DNA from: Sphingobacteriaceae bacterium
GTDB lineage: Bacteria; Bacteroidota; Bacteroidia; Sphingobacteriales; Sphingobacteriaceae
Direction of reading: 5' to 3'
Assembly (NCBI GenBank): GCA_947463785.1
Contig: CANHRG010000003.1
Location: 248,001-312,000, forward strand
Length of the DNA: 64,000 bases
Shown in pieces: positions 28,369-39,593 of this stretch. Every line of letters starts with the position of its first letter. Position 1 is the first letter of the stretch. The translations under genes were made by a program, and so were the position numbers. Under the pieces are notes generated by a model. The model did no database searches. It had not been told where the DNA came from and saw only the letters and a program-made list of their open reading frames with translations.

Positions 28369-28976
28369 AAACTAAGTTTAATGGTAAAAGCTGGATTTGG
28401 ACGATAAGCATTCAAAACCCATTGGTTTTGTACCGATGGACGGATTTGTAAAGCCAAGTTTTCACTGATATCGAATCGGAAAAATTTAGCATCTACATAG
28501 GCATCAATAATGTTGACGGCATGCAAAACAACGCCGCCAATTATGGACAATTCTTTGTTTCTTCTGAAATTATCTTTAATCCTGACCAAGCCTTCAAAAC
28601 TGTATCCGGCAAAGTCCGGGTTCCCGGGATTTCCATTGTTGGCTAGTCTGTATTGAACCTCTTCTAGAAAAGTATGGTATTGTTTGTTATTGTCCTGATA
28701 TGCGATTACAAAACTGGCAAAACCACCGTAAATTAAAGGCAATTTCCACCAGCGTTTATTTTGAATTTGACCTAAACCGGGCAGAATAGCGGAGCTGATT
28801 GCCGCTTTACGGGGCAAACGTTCCAAAGCCAAACGAACGGAATCTTTTACAGGACCAGCTGCTTGAGCTGTGGTATCTGATTTGAGGGAAGGAGCTTCCT
28901 TTTTTCGCTGTGCCCAAGCAGGCAAAGCAAGCATCATGACGATGATAAGTATGAAAGCTCGAACAGGCATTACCAA
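28365..28976 (-). CDS. DUF5683 domain-containing protein
   Basis: AAISSAILPGLGQIQNKRWWKLPLIYGGFASFVIAYQDN; conserved position between parB and dapB. Confidence 0.85.
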   Translation of the reverse strand: MVMPVRAFILIIVMMLALPAWAQRKKEAPSLKSDTTAQAAGPVKDSVRLALERLPRKAAISSAILPGLGQIQNKRWWKLPLIYGGFASFVIAYQDNNKQYHTFLEEVQYRLANNGNPGNPDFAGYSFEGLVRIKDNFRRNKELSIIGGVVLHAVNIIDAYVDAKFFRFDISENLALQIRPSVQNQWVLNAYRPNPAFTIKLSL

Positions 28977-29866
28977 TCTAAAAGCTCCAAAATGCGGTTT
29001 AAATCGTTTTCAGAAAGAAAAGGAATCTCAATTGAACCGGAGTTTTTACCTTTCATTTTCAACTTCACACGAGTACCCAATCTGGATGCCAAATCGTCCT
29101 GAACCTTTTGGTACTGAAAAGAAATTGGCTCCTGGGCGTTCTTTTTACTTTTCCGGATGCCTCCAGCCTGAACTTCTCTAACCAACTCTTCTACTTTACG
29201 AACCGAAAGACCTTGACTGATGATTTCTTTATGGATAAACAACTGATGGTCAACATTCTCTACGCTTACTAATGCCCTAGCATGACCCATCGAAATTTGA
29301 TTATCACGGATAGACGCTTGAATAACCGGCGGCAATTTCAATAAACGCAAATAATTGGTTACGGTTGAACGGTTTTTACTCACCCGATCTCCCAACTCTT
29401 CCTGCTTCAAATTACACTCGTCCAGCATGCGCTGAAAGCTTAGTGCAACCTCAATGGCATTCAAATTTTCACGCTGAATATTCTCGATCAACGCCATCTC
29501 CAACATCTGCTGATCGTTTGCACTGCGGATATAGGCTGGAATTTCAGTCAATCCGGCCATTTTAGAAGCTCTCAAACGGCGTTCACCAGAAATTAGCTGG
29601 TAACTGTTAGGACCCGCTTTACGTACAGTAATTGGCTGAATCAATCCTTGCAGTTTGATCGAATCGGAAAGCTCTTGAAGTGCTTCGGCATCAAATTCGG
29701 TTCTGGGCTGATACGGGTTTACCTCGATTTGACTAATCAAAACCGGCTGAATGGTACTTAATACGCCCGTTTCATTCCCCAATGGTTTGTGCTGCTGAAC
29801 AATTTCATTATCGTCGAGCAGTGCACTTAAACCTTTTCCTAATCCTGTTTTTTTCTGATAAGTCAT
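28970..29866 (-). CDS. ParB/RepB/Spo0J family partition protein
   Basis: GLGKGLSALLDD, NPYQPRTEFDAEALQELSDSIKLQGLIQPITVR, GERRLRASKMAGL, KNRSTVTNYLRLLKLP. Confidence 0.95.
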   Translation of the reverse strand: MTYQKKTGLGKGLSALLDDNEIVQQHKPLGNETGVLSTIQPVLISQIEVNPYQPRTEFDAEALQELSDSIKLQGLIQPITVRKAGPNSYQLISGERRLRASKMAGLTEIPAYIRSANDQQMLEMALIENIQRENLNAIEVALSFQRMLDECNLKQEELGDRVSKNRSTVTNYLRLLKLPPVIQASIRDNQISMGHARALVSVENVDHQLFIHKEIISQGLSVRKVEELVREVQAGGIRKSKKNAQEPISFQYQKVQDDLASRLGTRVKLKMKGKNSGSIEIPFLSENDLNRILELLDW

Positions 29867-29871
29867 TGCTA

Positions 29872-30675
29872 TTATACGGTAGCTTGTGCGGCTAATTCTT
29901 CGGCAGGTGCCAAACCATTTTTACGAATAATTTCACGTGCCAAATTCAGGTAATTAATTGCGCCTTTAGAATTTGCATCGTGCATAATAACCGATACACC
30001 AAAACTTGGAGCTTCACTCAGGCGGGTATTTCGTTGTATGATGGTATCAAAAACCAATTCTTGGAAATGCGATTTCACCTCTTCAACCACTTGATTTGCC
30101 AAACGTAAGCGCACATCGTACATGGTTAATAATATTCCTTCGATGGCCAAATTGGTATTTAAGCGGTTCTGCACAATTTTGATGGTATTGAGCAATTTAC
30201 CCAAACCTTCCAGGGCGAAATATTCGCACTGAACTGGGATGATAACCGAATCGGCAGCAGTCAAGGAATTGATGGTAATTAAGCCTAAGGATGGCGAACA
30301 ATCAATGATGATAAAGTCGTATTCCTGACGAATTTTATTGAGCACGGCTTTCATGCGGTACTCTCTTTCGGTAAGGTTAATCATCTCAATCTCTGCTCCT
30401 ACCAAATCAATATGTGCCGGTAGCAAATCCAAAAATGGAGTCTCGGTTTTGCAAATTGCCTCTCTTGGATCTAAATCATTGATGATACACTCGTAAATGC
30501 TCGATTTGATGGCACGCGGATCAAAGCCCACACCAGAAGTAGAGTTTGCTTGCGGATCAGCATCAACCAATAAGGTTCGGTACTCTAAAACAGCTAAGCT
30601 GGCAGCCAAATTAATGGATGAGGTGGTTTTACCTACACCTCCTTTTTGATTCGCTAAGGCAATGATTTTACTCAT
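29872..30675 (-). CDS. ParA family chromosome partitioning ATPase (Soj-like)
   Basis: MSKIIALANQKGGVGKTTSSINLAASLA, DADPQANSTSGVG, DCSPSLGLIT. Confidence 0.95.
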   Translation of the reverse strand: MSKIIALANQKGGVGKTTSSINLAASLAVLEYRTLLVDADPQANSTSGVGFDPRAIKSSIYECIINDLDPREAICKTETPFLDLLPAHIDLVGAEIEMINLTEREYRMKAVLNKIRQEYDFIIIDCSPSLGLITINSLTAADSVIIPVQCEYFALEGLGKLLNTIKIVQNRLNTNLAIEGILLTMYDVRLRLANQVVEEVKSHFQELVFDTIIQRNTRLSEAPSFGVSVIMHDANSKGAINYLNLAREIIRKNGLAPAEELAAQATV

Positions 30676-30834
30676 TAGTGGAAATTTACAAAAAACTGAG
30701 ATTAAAAATCTGATTAATACTCCAGCTGGATCAAATTTAATCTACTTTTACCAGCGGAAAACAAAGTCCTAAGATACAAATTAATGTCATTTATACCGAC
30801 TCCAGCTTAAGCAATTTTAACTAATTTTTATCCC

Positions 30835-31356
30835 ATGATCACCTTAATTTCAGGAACTAACCGACCCGGCAGCAATACCTTAAAATTGTGCTCATATTAT
30901 CAGGCAGAATTAGCCAAAAAAGGCTGCGAAAGTCAGATTTTATCCCTGAGTGATTTGCCTGGCACCTTAATTAGTTCCGATTTATACGGTAAGCGTAGCC
31001 CGGCGTTTGAAAAAATTCAGGAACAGGTGAGCGCCAGTACTAAATTCTTGTTTGTGATTCCTGAATACAATGGAAGCTTCCCCGGGGTTTTGAAAACTTT
31101 TATCGATGCCTGTAAATTCCCAGAGAGTTTTTATGGTAAAAAAGCGGCTTTGGTTGGGCTTTCTTCTGGGAAATACGGAAATGTTCGTGGTTTAGAGCAC
31201 TTTACAGGAATTTGCCATTACATTCATTTGGAAGTTATGCCCTTGCGGATTCATATTCCTGCTATTGAATCGGAATTGAATGAAAATGGCATGCTTTGGA
31301 AAGAAGATACCCTGAAATTTACCGATCAACAGATCGAGAAATTTATCCGATTTTAA
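30835..31356 (+). CDS. NADPH-dependent FMN reductase family protein
   Basis: MITLISGTNRPGSNTLKLCSYYQ, FVIPEYNGSFPGVLKTFIDACK. Confidence 0.9.
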   Translation: MITLISGTNRPGSNTLKLCSYYQAELAKKGCESQILSLSDLPGTLISSDLYGKRSPAFEKIQEQVSASTKFLFVIPEYNGSFPGVLKTFIDACKFPESFYGKKAALVGLSSGKYGNVRGLEHFTGICHYIHLEVMPLRIHIPAIESELNENGMLWKEDTLKFTDQQIEKFIRF

Positions 31357-31838
31357 AGGCTCAGTTTAAGCCAAGCTTTACCATCGTGGCCAAAGGCAAA
31401 AAATTTAGGATAAATCACTTCGGCTAGTATTTCTAACTTTTCCAATTCACTGGCCGACTGGTAAACCTGATCGTCGAAGAGGTATACACGTTGATTCAGA
31501 ACTGCCTGACAGTTGGCCCAGCCTGGTATACTCATTAGTTCTGGCAATAAAGCCAAGCTTACCGCAATGCTTTGTTTTGGAAGCTTGAAGATCAAGATTT
31601 CAGCAGTTTTGGGCAGTTCAGCATTGATTTGAAGTTCAGCAATTCCGAAGTGCTGCAAGGTTGCTTTCCAATCAGGATCATTTACCGTTTGTAGCGGATC
31701 TATAGACGCTAGAGTCAGGAGGGTACACGGATCCGTGATAAATTTTAGTTTATGGCCAATTAATTCAATTAAGTCTTCCTCAGGATTCATTTCAAGCTTT
31801 TTGCAAAGGTAGCAAAGCGCTTGATTTTGAAAAATCAC
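31353..31838 (-). CDS. hypothetical protein
   Basis: 161 aa ORF; no family recognised. Confidence 0.65.
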   Translation of the reverse strand: MIFQNQALCYLCKKLEMNPEEDLIELIGHKLKFITDPCTLLTLASIDPLQTVNDPDWKATLQHFGIAELQINAELPKTAEILIFKLPKQSIAVSLALLPELMSIPGWANCQAVLNQRVYLFDDQVYQSASELEKLEILAEVIYPKFFAFGHDGKAWLKLSL

Positions 31839-32732
31839 TTATTGCTTAATGATCATAACTGTTCCATGGCTTCTTATGTTATATGTTTTTGGATTTGCAC
31901 TAAGCACAATCTCAGGACCAAAACTGTACGATGAACCTGCGGTTAATGGATAGATTAAACTAATACTACAAAACGCTGTGTAACTGTTAGCTATTCCAAA
32001 CCGGCTTGGTTCTGAACCTGGAACTGTTGTAAAAGCAGCACCATCAATAGAAACTCCTACATTAAGCTCAATAAGGGTTGAATTAATAGTTGCAGATTCT
32101 GCAGAAATATCCATGTTAATGACCGCAAATTCCCCAGAGCCCGCAAGATAACTCGGCATTTTAAACTCGTTAGGATATACTGGATTTGTACCCAATGAAA
32201 CACCGTAAACAATAGTATTGTAACTTATCAACTTCACTACCCCATTTCCCGGTGGCCCTTGCGCTCCTGTTGCACCCTGAGTACCTTGAAGGCCTGTATC
32301 TCCTTTCGGCCCCTGTGGCCCCACATTTCCTTTTACGGCAAATTGTGCGTAGGGTACACTCATTAAGGCAATTGCTCCAATGTTTTGAAATACATTTCCA
32401 CCATTGATATCGGCTTCTACTTTTAAAAATTGATTGGCATTTTGAAAGGGGATCGCATTAAATGTTCCTGATGCAGGGGTACCCTTACCCACAATGTGAT
32501 TTGCCAAACCACTGGCATTTGTGGTAATTAATTGCGTTTCTATATACTGAGGGGCGCCATTTACGCCTCCATCTAAAATTGAAAAACGAAAATTAATGGC
32601 TTTGTTAACAATGGGGACTCCTGCATTATCACGTACGATGGTTTGGTAATTAAAACCCTCCAAACCCGTTTGAGCATACATTTTGCCGCCCAAGGCCATA
32701 AATAAGATCAGAAAAATTGCAAGTCGTTTCAT
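31839..32732 (-). CDS. secreted collagen-like repeat protein
   Basis: Signal peptide; GNVGPQGPKGDTGLQGTQGATGAQGPPG Gly-X-Y run. Confidence 0.8.
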   Translation of the reverse strand: MKRLAIFLILFMALGGKMYAQTGLEGFNYQTIVRDNAGVPIVNKAINFRFSILDGGVNGAPQYIETQLITTNASGLANHIVGKGTPASGTFNAIPFQNANQFLKVEADINGGNVFQNIGAIALMSVPYAQFAVKGNVGPQGPKGDTGLQGTQGATGAQGPPGNGVVKLISYNTIVYGVSLGTNPVYPNEFKMPSYLAGSGEFAVINMDISAESATINSTLIELNVGVSIDGAAFTTVPGSEPSRFGIANSYTAFCSISLIYPLTAGSSYSFGPEIVLSANPKTYNIRSHGTVMIIKQ

Positions 32733-32855
32733 AGGAAATAGGTTAAGGAATTCCTAACCAATTTCCAGCCAAACCCACTTGCCTGTATCAAATATCCGAT
32801 AACAGGTAAATATTAGCTGATATACTGACAAAATTAGTGGATGGGTTGTAAAACA

Positions 32856-32889
32856 AAATGCCGGCATTCCATTCAGAAGCCGGCATTTG
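32856..32889 (-). terminator. Rho-independent terminator of the receptor gene
   Basis: AAATGCCGGC...GCCGGCATTT perfect 10-bp arms with T-rich minus-strand tail. Confidence 0.75.
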
Positions 32890-32909
32890 AAAGCAGTTGT
32901 ACTCGTTAA

Positions 32910-35375
32910 TTATTGTATTCCCTGTCCCTGATCGCCTTGTTTCAAGTCGTCGTTGTTTACACCGCGTTTCTTCTTAGGCTGTGATTGGAAATTGATTTTT
33001 CCGAAAGACCAGCTGAAATTTACACCAATAGAACGGAATGGTACAGAAACGTTAGAGGTTTGACGGAAGTTCTGACCATTTACTGCTGATCTGAAATTCT
33101 TATTCTCATTAAATGGATCAATCATATTAATTCCAATACTTCCTTTCTTCTTCAAGATCTCCTTCTTAAAGCCTAAGTTCCACATGTTAAAGGTTGGATT
33201 GGTTCCTTGTGCGGTACGGCGAACAGAGTTTAAAATAAAGAATGTCTCGGCAGAAAAACCTCCCTTTAAGACTAAACTGGCACTAATAAACGCATTGTAC
33301 ATCATGTACGTTTTATTTTGAGCACTCGTTAAACTTAAACTCGTTTGACTTGGCGCAATATCGTAGGTATACATATTGATATTGCCTCGTAAAGTTAGCT
33401 TGGTAATTGGGTTTACAGAGCCGAACAAATTCATACCAAATGAATTGTTGCTACCTATATTCCTGAACGTAGTTAAAGAGATCGGATTATTATTGGCATC
33501 TGCAACAGGCACAATAACCGACTCAATAATATCTTGCGTACGGCGGTAATACAAGGATGCATTGATCACGGTAGTTTTTACAAAAGTTGAGTACCCCAAT
33601 TCAATATTGTGCGATATTTCTGGGGATAAGGATGGATTACCCTGAGATTGGTTCAAGGGATCGGCCGTATTTCTAAATGGATTTAAGTAAAACAAACTAG
33701 GTCGTTGAATACGCTGATTGTAACTTAATTTAATGGTTTGGTAGTTTTTCAAAGAACGTGAGATTACTATACTTGGAATAAAGTTTTGGTAATCGTTGGC
33801 GAATGAACTATTTCCGGCACTAGAACTACCTGCAATCTTCGTGAGTTCTAAACGCCCGCCTACCTTAGCCTGATAGTTTTTGCCCAAACTGAAGGAGAAA
33901 CTGGCATAGCCTGCAAAAACATCCTGATGGTAATCGTAGGTGTTGGATAAAATGGCACTAGGCTGGTAAGCACCATTAATTTCCTGCTCCACAAGCGTTG
34001 GACTATTAATATCTCTCAAAATTGCTTTTAAACCGGTTTCAAATGTCAGCTTTTTAAATGGCTGAGCATAGTCGGTTTGGAAAGTTAGCTCTTGGTTATT
34101 CGCATCGTTATTACCTATTTCATTCGGACGGAAACCTCCAGTGTAAAGGGTCGTATAATCCTGAATGTTCTTATTCTGGGTTAATTGTCCGGCAAAAGAA
34201 ATTTCCTGACCTGATTTTTTGAATTTGTGAGTATAATCGGTATTCCAATCAAAGCCATTCATCCGCATGGTACGATCGGTATTACTATTTGCAGCAATAC
34301 TGGAACCGTTGGCATAAATTGTAGAAAAAACATCGCCATCAAACTTATTTTTCATTTCATTGAATGTTAAGTTTGACGACACCGAGTTTGAATTATTGAT
34401 ATCGTAATCCAAACCAACCGAACCACGATAACCCAATCGATACGTTTCGCTGGTACTTTGTTGAATAAACGTAGGATTACCTGTAGCATCGGTTCTGTTA
34501 ACTGCCACTCCGGTAGTTTGCGGCCAAGAACCATTACCCCCGATATTTCCGGTTAAACCTAAACGACCCTTCTTGATATTTAAATTGGCATTTCCATTGT
34601 TCTGACGAATACCCAAACCTCCTCCAACAGTTCCGTTTACTCCTTCCGCATTTCGTTTTTTAGTAATGATGTTGATGATACCAGAAGTACCTTCTGCATC
34701 GTATTTGGCAGATGGGCTGGTAATCACTTCCACATTTTTGATTTGATCGGCCGGAATCATTTTAAGGGCATCGGCAATATTATTTGCCATTGAGCCCGAT
34801 GGCTTTCCATTGATTAAAACAAGGATATTTTGGCTTCCGCGAAGCGAAACATTACCATCAATATCAACCGATAAAAGGGGCACTTTTCGCAATACATCCG
34901 TTGCATTTCCACCACCAACAGTCACATCTCTTTCCGCATTGTACACCAAGCGGTCAATTTTATTTTCAACCACAGCAGCTTCACCTGTAACAACCACCTC
35001 ATTCAGCGATTTTAAATTAGGGGACAATAAAATCACACCTAGATTTAAGTCGGGTTTTTGAGGAGTAGTTTTAACCATTGTAAGAGTTTTGGTTTGATAA
35101 CCCAAAAAACTAATGGTTAAACGGTAGCTACCCGGAGCGATATTCTCAATTTTGAATGATCCTTTTTCATCGCTCAATGCACCATTGGTATTCTTAGTCG
35201 ACCCGGCTCTGCCCATACTCACCGTTGCATAATCAACCGGTTTTTGAGTAAGCGAGTCGATAATTTGCCCACTAATTTTACCCACAATACTCGGTCCGGA
35301 AGCACCCCCAGGCATTTGTGCAAAGGTTGCACCGGTACAGCATAAGGCAATAATCAGAACTACTACTTTTTTCAT
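32910..35375 (-). CDS. outer membrane beta-barrel / TonB-dependent receptor family protein
   Basis: Signal peptide; CarboxypepD_reg-like domain; plug motifs VLRKVPLLSVDIDGNVSLRGSQNILVLINGKPSG, IEVITSPSAKYDAEGTSGIINIITKK. Confidence 0.9.
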   Translation of the reverse strand: MKKVVVLIIALCCTGATFAQMPGGASGPSIVGKISGQIIDSLTQKPVDYATVSMGRAGSTKNTNGALSDEKGSFKIENIAPGSYRLTISFLGYQTKTLTMVKTTPQKPDLNLGVILLSPNLKSLNEVVVTGEAAVVENKIDRLVYNAERDVTVGGGNATDVLRKVPLLSVDIDGNVSLRGSQNILVLINGKPSGSMANNIADALKMIPADQIKNVEVITSPSAKYDAEGTSGIINIITKKRNAEGVNGTVGGGLGIRQNNGNANLNIKKGRLGLTGNIGGNGSWPQTTGVAVNRTDATGNPTFIQQSTSETYRLGYRGSVGLDYDINNSNSVSSNLTFNEMKNKFDGDVFSTIYANGSSIAANSNTDRTMRMNGFDWNTDYTHKFKKSGQEISFAGQLTQNKNIQDYTTLYTGGFRPNEIGNNDANNQELTFQTDYAQPFKKLTFETGLKAILRDINSPTLVEQEINGAYQPSAILSNTYDYHQDVFAGYASFSFSLGKNYQAKVGGRLELTKIAGSSSAGNSSFANDYQNFIPSIVISRSLKNYQTIKLSYNQRIQRPSLFYLNPFRNTADPLNQSQGNPSLSPEISHNIELGYSTFVKTTVINASLYYRRTQDIIESVIVPVADANNNPISLTTFRNIGSNNSFGMNLFGSVNPITKLTLRGNINMYTYDIAPSQTSLSLTSAQNKTYMMYNAFISASLVLKGGFSAETFFILNSVRRTAQGTNPTFNMWNLGFKKEILKKKGSIGINMIDPFNENKNFRSAVNGQNFRQTSNVSVPFRSIGVNFSWSFGKINFQSQPKKKRGVNNDDLKQGDQGQGIQ

Positions 35376-35403
35376 TTGTATGATTTTATTTTCAATTAAG
35401 TCG

Positions 35404-35446
35404 CAAAAAAGAACGCTTTGTTACAACATTATCGTAACAAAGCGCT
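35404..35446 (-). terminator. terminator downstream of leuS
   Basis: CGCTTTGTTAC...GTAACAAAGCG 11-bp perfect stem, minus-strand tail TTCTTTTTT. Confidence 0.75.
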
Positions 35447-35466
35447 TACAATGGGTTTGATAAAAT

Positions 35467-38259
35467 TTAAACAACCAGGTTAACTATGCGGCCTTTAACC
35501 ACAATAACCTTCTTCGGTGTTTGACCGTCTAGGTATTTCTGCACATCGGCATTATCCAAAACTGCTTTTTCAATTTCGGGCACTTCCATGCTTAGCGGGA
35601 GATTAAGATTCATGCGCATTTTGCCATTTACAGAAATTGGGTAAGCAAACTCATCTTCTACTAAATAATCTGGATTAAATTTTGGATAAGCTGCGTAACT
35701 GATGCTTCCCGGCTCATTCCCCAACAATGCCCATAACTCCTCGGTAATGTGAGGTGCATACGGCGAAAGCACAATGGTCAACTCTTGTAAAATCTGACGT
35801 TTGTTGCATTTCAAATCGGTGAGTTCATTGACACAAATCATGAAGCTGGAAACAGAGGTATTGAAAGAGAAACGATCAATGTCTTCTTCCACCTTTTTAA
35901 TGATTTTATGTAAGGATTTCAGTTCTGCTTTAGTTGGCGCCTCATCAGATACCGAAAAATTAAACTGCTCATCGTGGAACAGACGCCAGAATTTACGCAA
36001 GAACTTGAAAACACCTTCAATTCCATTGGTATTCCAGGGTTTACTTTGCTCCAGCGGACCCAAAAACATTTCGTACAAACGAAGCGTGTCGGCACCGTAA
36101 CGCTCTACCATGTCGTCCGGATTCACCACATTGAATTTGGATTTCGACATTTTCTCCACTTCGCTACCACATACGTATTTGCCGTTTTCAAGAATAAATT
36201 CCGCATTGGCAAAATCCGGTCGGAAGGCTTTGAATTTTTCGATATCAAGGATATCCTGCTCTACACTATTCACATCCACATGGATGGCTGTGGTTTTGTA
36301 CTGATCTTTAAAACCGTAAGAAACAAAGGTATTGGTGCCCTTTCCGGCTTCATCGATTAAGCGGTAAACAAAACTAGACCGCCCTTGAATCATTCCTTGA
36401 TTGATGAGTTTCTTGAAAGGTTCCTCGGCTTGTACATAGCCCAAATCTTTCAAAAACTTATTCCAAAAGCGGCTATACAGTAAGTGCCCGGTGGCATGCT
36501 CCGAACCACCAATGTACAAATCCACATCCTGCCAATAATTTATGGCTTCTTTAGACGCAAATTCACTAGTATTTTGCGCATCCATGTACCGGTACCAGTA
36601 CCAGCTAGAGCCTGCCCAACCCGGCATGGTGCTTAATTCGTATTCGTATTGATTTTGGTATTTCCAACTTTTAGCACGACCCAACGGCGGTTCTCCGTCT
36701 TCGGTTGGCAAGTATTTATCTACTTCAGGTAAAACCAAAGGCAACTCGGCTTCTTGGATTAAGTAGGGCAATCCATTTTTAAAATAAACAGGCACGGGCT
36801 CGCCCCAATAACGCTGACGCCCAAAAATGGCATCGCGTAAGCGGTAATTTACTTTTGCTTTTCCTTGGCCTTTTTCCTCCAGCTTAGCAATCAAGGCATC
36901 AACCGCTTCCTGATAGGTTTTACCGTTAATGAAATCAGAATTGATGTATCGGCCCTCTTTGGTTGGGTCAGCCTGTTGGTCTAAATCTTTCTGTGCATCA
37001 GAAATTGGGACAATAGGCAGGTTAAAATGTTTGGCGAATAACCAGTCACGCTGATCGCCGGAAGGTACACCCATTACTGCACCGGTTCCGTAACCAGCCA
37101 GTACATAGTCGGCAATCCAAATGGGAACCGGATTTCCGGTAAAAGGATGAACCGCATAAGCTCCAGTAAAAGCTCCCGAAACCGTTTTGGTATCGGCCAT
37201 ACGGTCGAGTTCTGATTTCATTTGCGTTTGCTCGATATATGCCTGAACGGCTGGCTGCTGATCGGGCGTGGTAATTTGCGAAACCAATTCATGTTCTGGA
37301 GCAAGCACCAAAAATGAAGCTCCGAAAATAGTATCTACACGGGTTGTGAAAACTTCAATAAAGTCTCCCGACTCCAAACTCCCAACTCCAAATTTAACCG
37401 AAGCCCCTACACTTTTACCAATCCAGTTGCGCTGCATTTCTTTGAGCGGTTCCGGCCAATCAATGGTATCTAATCCCTGTAGCAGTCGATCTGCATAAGC
37501 AGTGATTCGCATGCTCCACTGCATCATTTTCTTTTGCACTACCGGATGTCCACCACGTTCCGAAAATCCATCTTTCACCTCATCATTGGCCAATACCGTA
37601 CCTAAAGCCGGACACCAGTTTACCGTACTTTCTTTCAAGTAAGCCAAGCGATATTTCAACAGCACGTTTTGCTGCTCTTCTTCTGTGAATCGTTTCCATT
37701 CTTCTGCAGTGAAAGGACTTACATCCTCATCGCAAACAGCTTTTGTACCAGCTGTCCCCGAAGTTTGAAATGCTGCAATTAGCGTTTGTATAGATTCTGC
37801 ACGATCAGTGGTTACATTGTACCACGAATCGAAAAGTTGCATAAAAATCCACTGGGTCCAACGGTAATAGTCCGGATCACTGGTGCGCACCTCTCGACTC
37901 CAATCGTACGAAAAACCTAGATTATCTAATTGTTCGCGGTAGCGATTAATGTTGGTTTCTGTAGTTATTGCCGGATGCTGACCGGTTTGAATGGCGTATT
38001 GCTCTGCAGGTAAACCAAAGGAATCGTAACCCATGGGGTGCAAAACGTTGAAGCCTTTTAGTCGTTTATAACGTGAAAAGATATCGGATGCGATATAACC
38101 CAGCGGATGGCCCACATGCAAGCCTGCCCCGGAAGGGTAAGGAAACATGTCTAACACATAATATTTAGGTTTCGAGCTTTGTGTGTCGACTTTATACGTC
38201 TGCTTTTCTGCCCAATACTTTTGCCATCGTTGTTCTATATCGCGGTACTGATAATCCAT
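35467..38259 (-). CDS. leuS: leucine--tRNA ligase
   Basis: 930 aa; [48 protein letters not shown]. Confidence 0.97.
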   Translation of the reverse strand: MDYQYRDIEQRWQKYWAEKQTYKVDTQSSKPKYYVLDMFPYPSGAGLHVGHPLGYIASDIFSRYKRLKGFNVLHPMGYDSFGLPAEQYAIQTGQHPAITTETNINRYREQLDNLGFSYDWSREVRTSDPDYYRWTQWIFMQLFDSWYNVTTDRAESIQTLIAAFQTSGTAGTKAVCDEDVSPFTAEEWKRFTEEEQQNVLLKYRLAYLKESTVNWCPALGTVLANDEVKDGFSERGGHPVVQKKMMQWSMRITAYADRLLQGLDTIDWPEPLKEMQRNWIGKSVGASVKFGVGSLESGDFIEVFTTRVDTIFGASFLVLAPEHELVSQITTPDQQPAVQAYIEQTQMKSELDRMADTKTVSGAFTGAYAVHPFTGNPVPIWIADYVLAGYGTGAVMGVPSGDQRDWLFAKHFNLPIVPISDAQKDLDQQADPTKEGRYINSDFINGKTYQEAVDALIAKLEEKGQGKAKVNYRLRDAIFGRQRYWGEPVPVYFKNGLPYLIQEAELPLVLPEVDKYLPTEDGEPPLGRAKSWKYQNQYEYELSTMPGWAGSSWYWYRYMDAQNTSEFASKEAINYWQDVDLYIGGSEHATGHLLYSRFWNKFLKDLGYVQAEEPFKKLINQGMIQGRSSFVYRLIDEAGKGTNTFVSYGFKDQYKTTAIHVDVNSVEQDILDIEKFKAFRPDFANAEFILENGKYVCGSEVEKMSKSKFNVVNPDDMVERYGADTLRLYEMFLGPLEQSKPWNTNGIEGVFKFLRKFWRLFHDEQFNFSVSDEAPTKAELKSLHKIIKKVEEDIDRFSFNTSVSSFMICVNELTDLKCNKRQILQELTIVLSPYAPHITEELWALLGNEPGSISYAAYPKFNPDYLVEDEFAYPISVNGKMRMNLNLPLSMEVPEIEKAVLDNADVQKYLDGQTPKKVIVVKGRIVNLVV

Positions 38260-38364
38260 TTCGTATTCACGTTTAAACCGCGAAAATACGAAAATTGCCC
38301 GAAATTACTCCGTAGGACAAGAACCAAAGACCTTTTTAAAGTCTTATTCAAGCATCCACAGTAT

Positions 38365-39393
38365 TTAGTTTTTAGCCGATACATAAATAGCAGTAGCGAC
38401 AGAATTTGGGGTTTTTAGCAAAATCAATTGCTTATTTAACCAGTAACACGCTTCCGCCAGCTCTCGACCGGCAATGTATCGATTCCCATTGAAAGAAGTT
38501 ACAGCTGTTGCCCTTGAAGAGTTGTTTGATAGAACAAATGGCGCACCCTTCTCCCAAAAGGTAGCATGATTTTCTAAATCAGCGCCCTTGCTGTACCCAA
38601 CCAAATAGATATTACCTTGAGCATCAAGATCAATATCACTTAGGTTCATTTCGCTATTATTACCTAGTTTGAAGAATGTAATATTTTTCCAATACCCTGA
38701 CTCGTATAAATTAGTTGTTGAATTTTTTCGATCACCACATAGGTGTACAGAGCCAACATAGGCCTTAAATCCTGCTACTATATCATAAGATTCACCCAGA
38801 TCAATTTTTTGCCCACCAATAATCCATTGAACTGCATGACCATCACTTTTGCCAGCAACTCGAACAGAACCCGGAATTGAGACAAATCCGTATGCACTAC
38901 TAGTATTACTGGTAATATCTTCGAAAAAAATAGACTTATTGTCGAATTTCATTACAAAAGCATGTGTAGCAGGTTTTTGTAATGACCCTTTTTCACCATA
39001 TAATACTAGGTAATTGCTCCCTGATTCTTGGTAAAAAGCAAACCCATATATCTTTCCTGGATAATTGTCTTCTATTGAAATTCGCACCCCGTCTTCCCAA
39101 ATACAAGCCTTGTTATTGTAATTACCGCCCACATATATTTTACCATTGTATTTAATGATACTTGTTGCTTGAGATACTGCTGCAGTGCCATCTTCCAAGG
39201 GCACAAAAGTGCCATCTTTCCAATACGCTGCTGATTCAAATTTACCCGCAGGTGTGTAATCCCCAGCGATCAATACTTCTGCACTTGGGTCTACTGGCAC
39301 TGCATTAGGTTGGCTTTGATTTTTTTTACAAGAAAATAAACTTAGGCATACTAGTATACCGAAATGATATACGATTAGATTTTTCATAAGCAT
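38365..39393 (-). CDS. hypothetical lipoprotein, repetitive beta-rich
   Basis: Lipobox-like LSLFSC; repeated W-K-G / VGG-like beta blades. Confidence 0.7.
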   Translation of the reverse strand: MLMKNLIVYHFGILVCLSLFSCKKNQSQPNAVPVDPSAEVLIAGDYTPAGKFESAAYWKDGTFVPLEDGTAAVSQATSIIKYNGKIYVGGNYNNKACIWEDGVRISIEDNYPGKIYGFAFYQESGSNYLVLYGEKGSLQKPATHAFVMKFDNKSIFFEDITSNTSSAYGFVSIPGSVRVAGKSDGHAVQWIIGGQKIDLGESYDIVAGFKAYVGSVHLCGDRKNSTTNLYESGYWKNITFFKLGNNSEMNLSDIDLDAQGNIYLVGYSKGADLENHATFWEKGAPFVLSNNSSRATAVTSFNGNRYIAGRELAEACYWLNKQLILLKTPNSVATAIYVSAKN

Positions 39394-39593
39394 GTTATTA
39401 AAATAGTTCTACTCTAGTGTGAGATCAAAAATATTTCCAATAACGCTCTTAAAACTAAATATTCAGATGTTTGACAGAATAAGGGAGATGAAATAGCATA
39501 ATTACAAGACGAACGGAAAATACCGGTTTGAGGATCGTTTTAATGCAATTTTCTCATCCGAAATAATTATTTTCGTAGATCTAATCTCATTGC

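Noticed and set aside
28970-30675. Possible parS sites near parAB (consensus TGTTTCACGTGAAACA)
   Set aside because: None noticed while reading the parAB region; not scanned exhaustively by computation.
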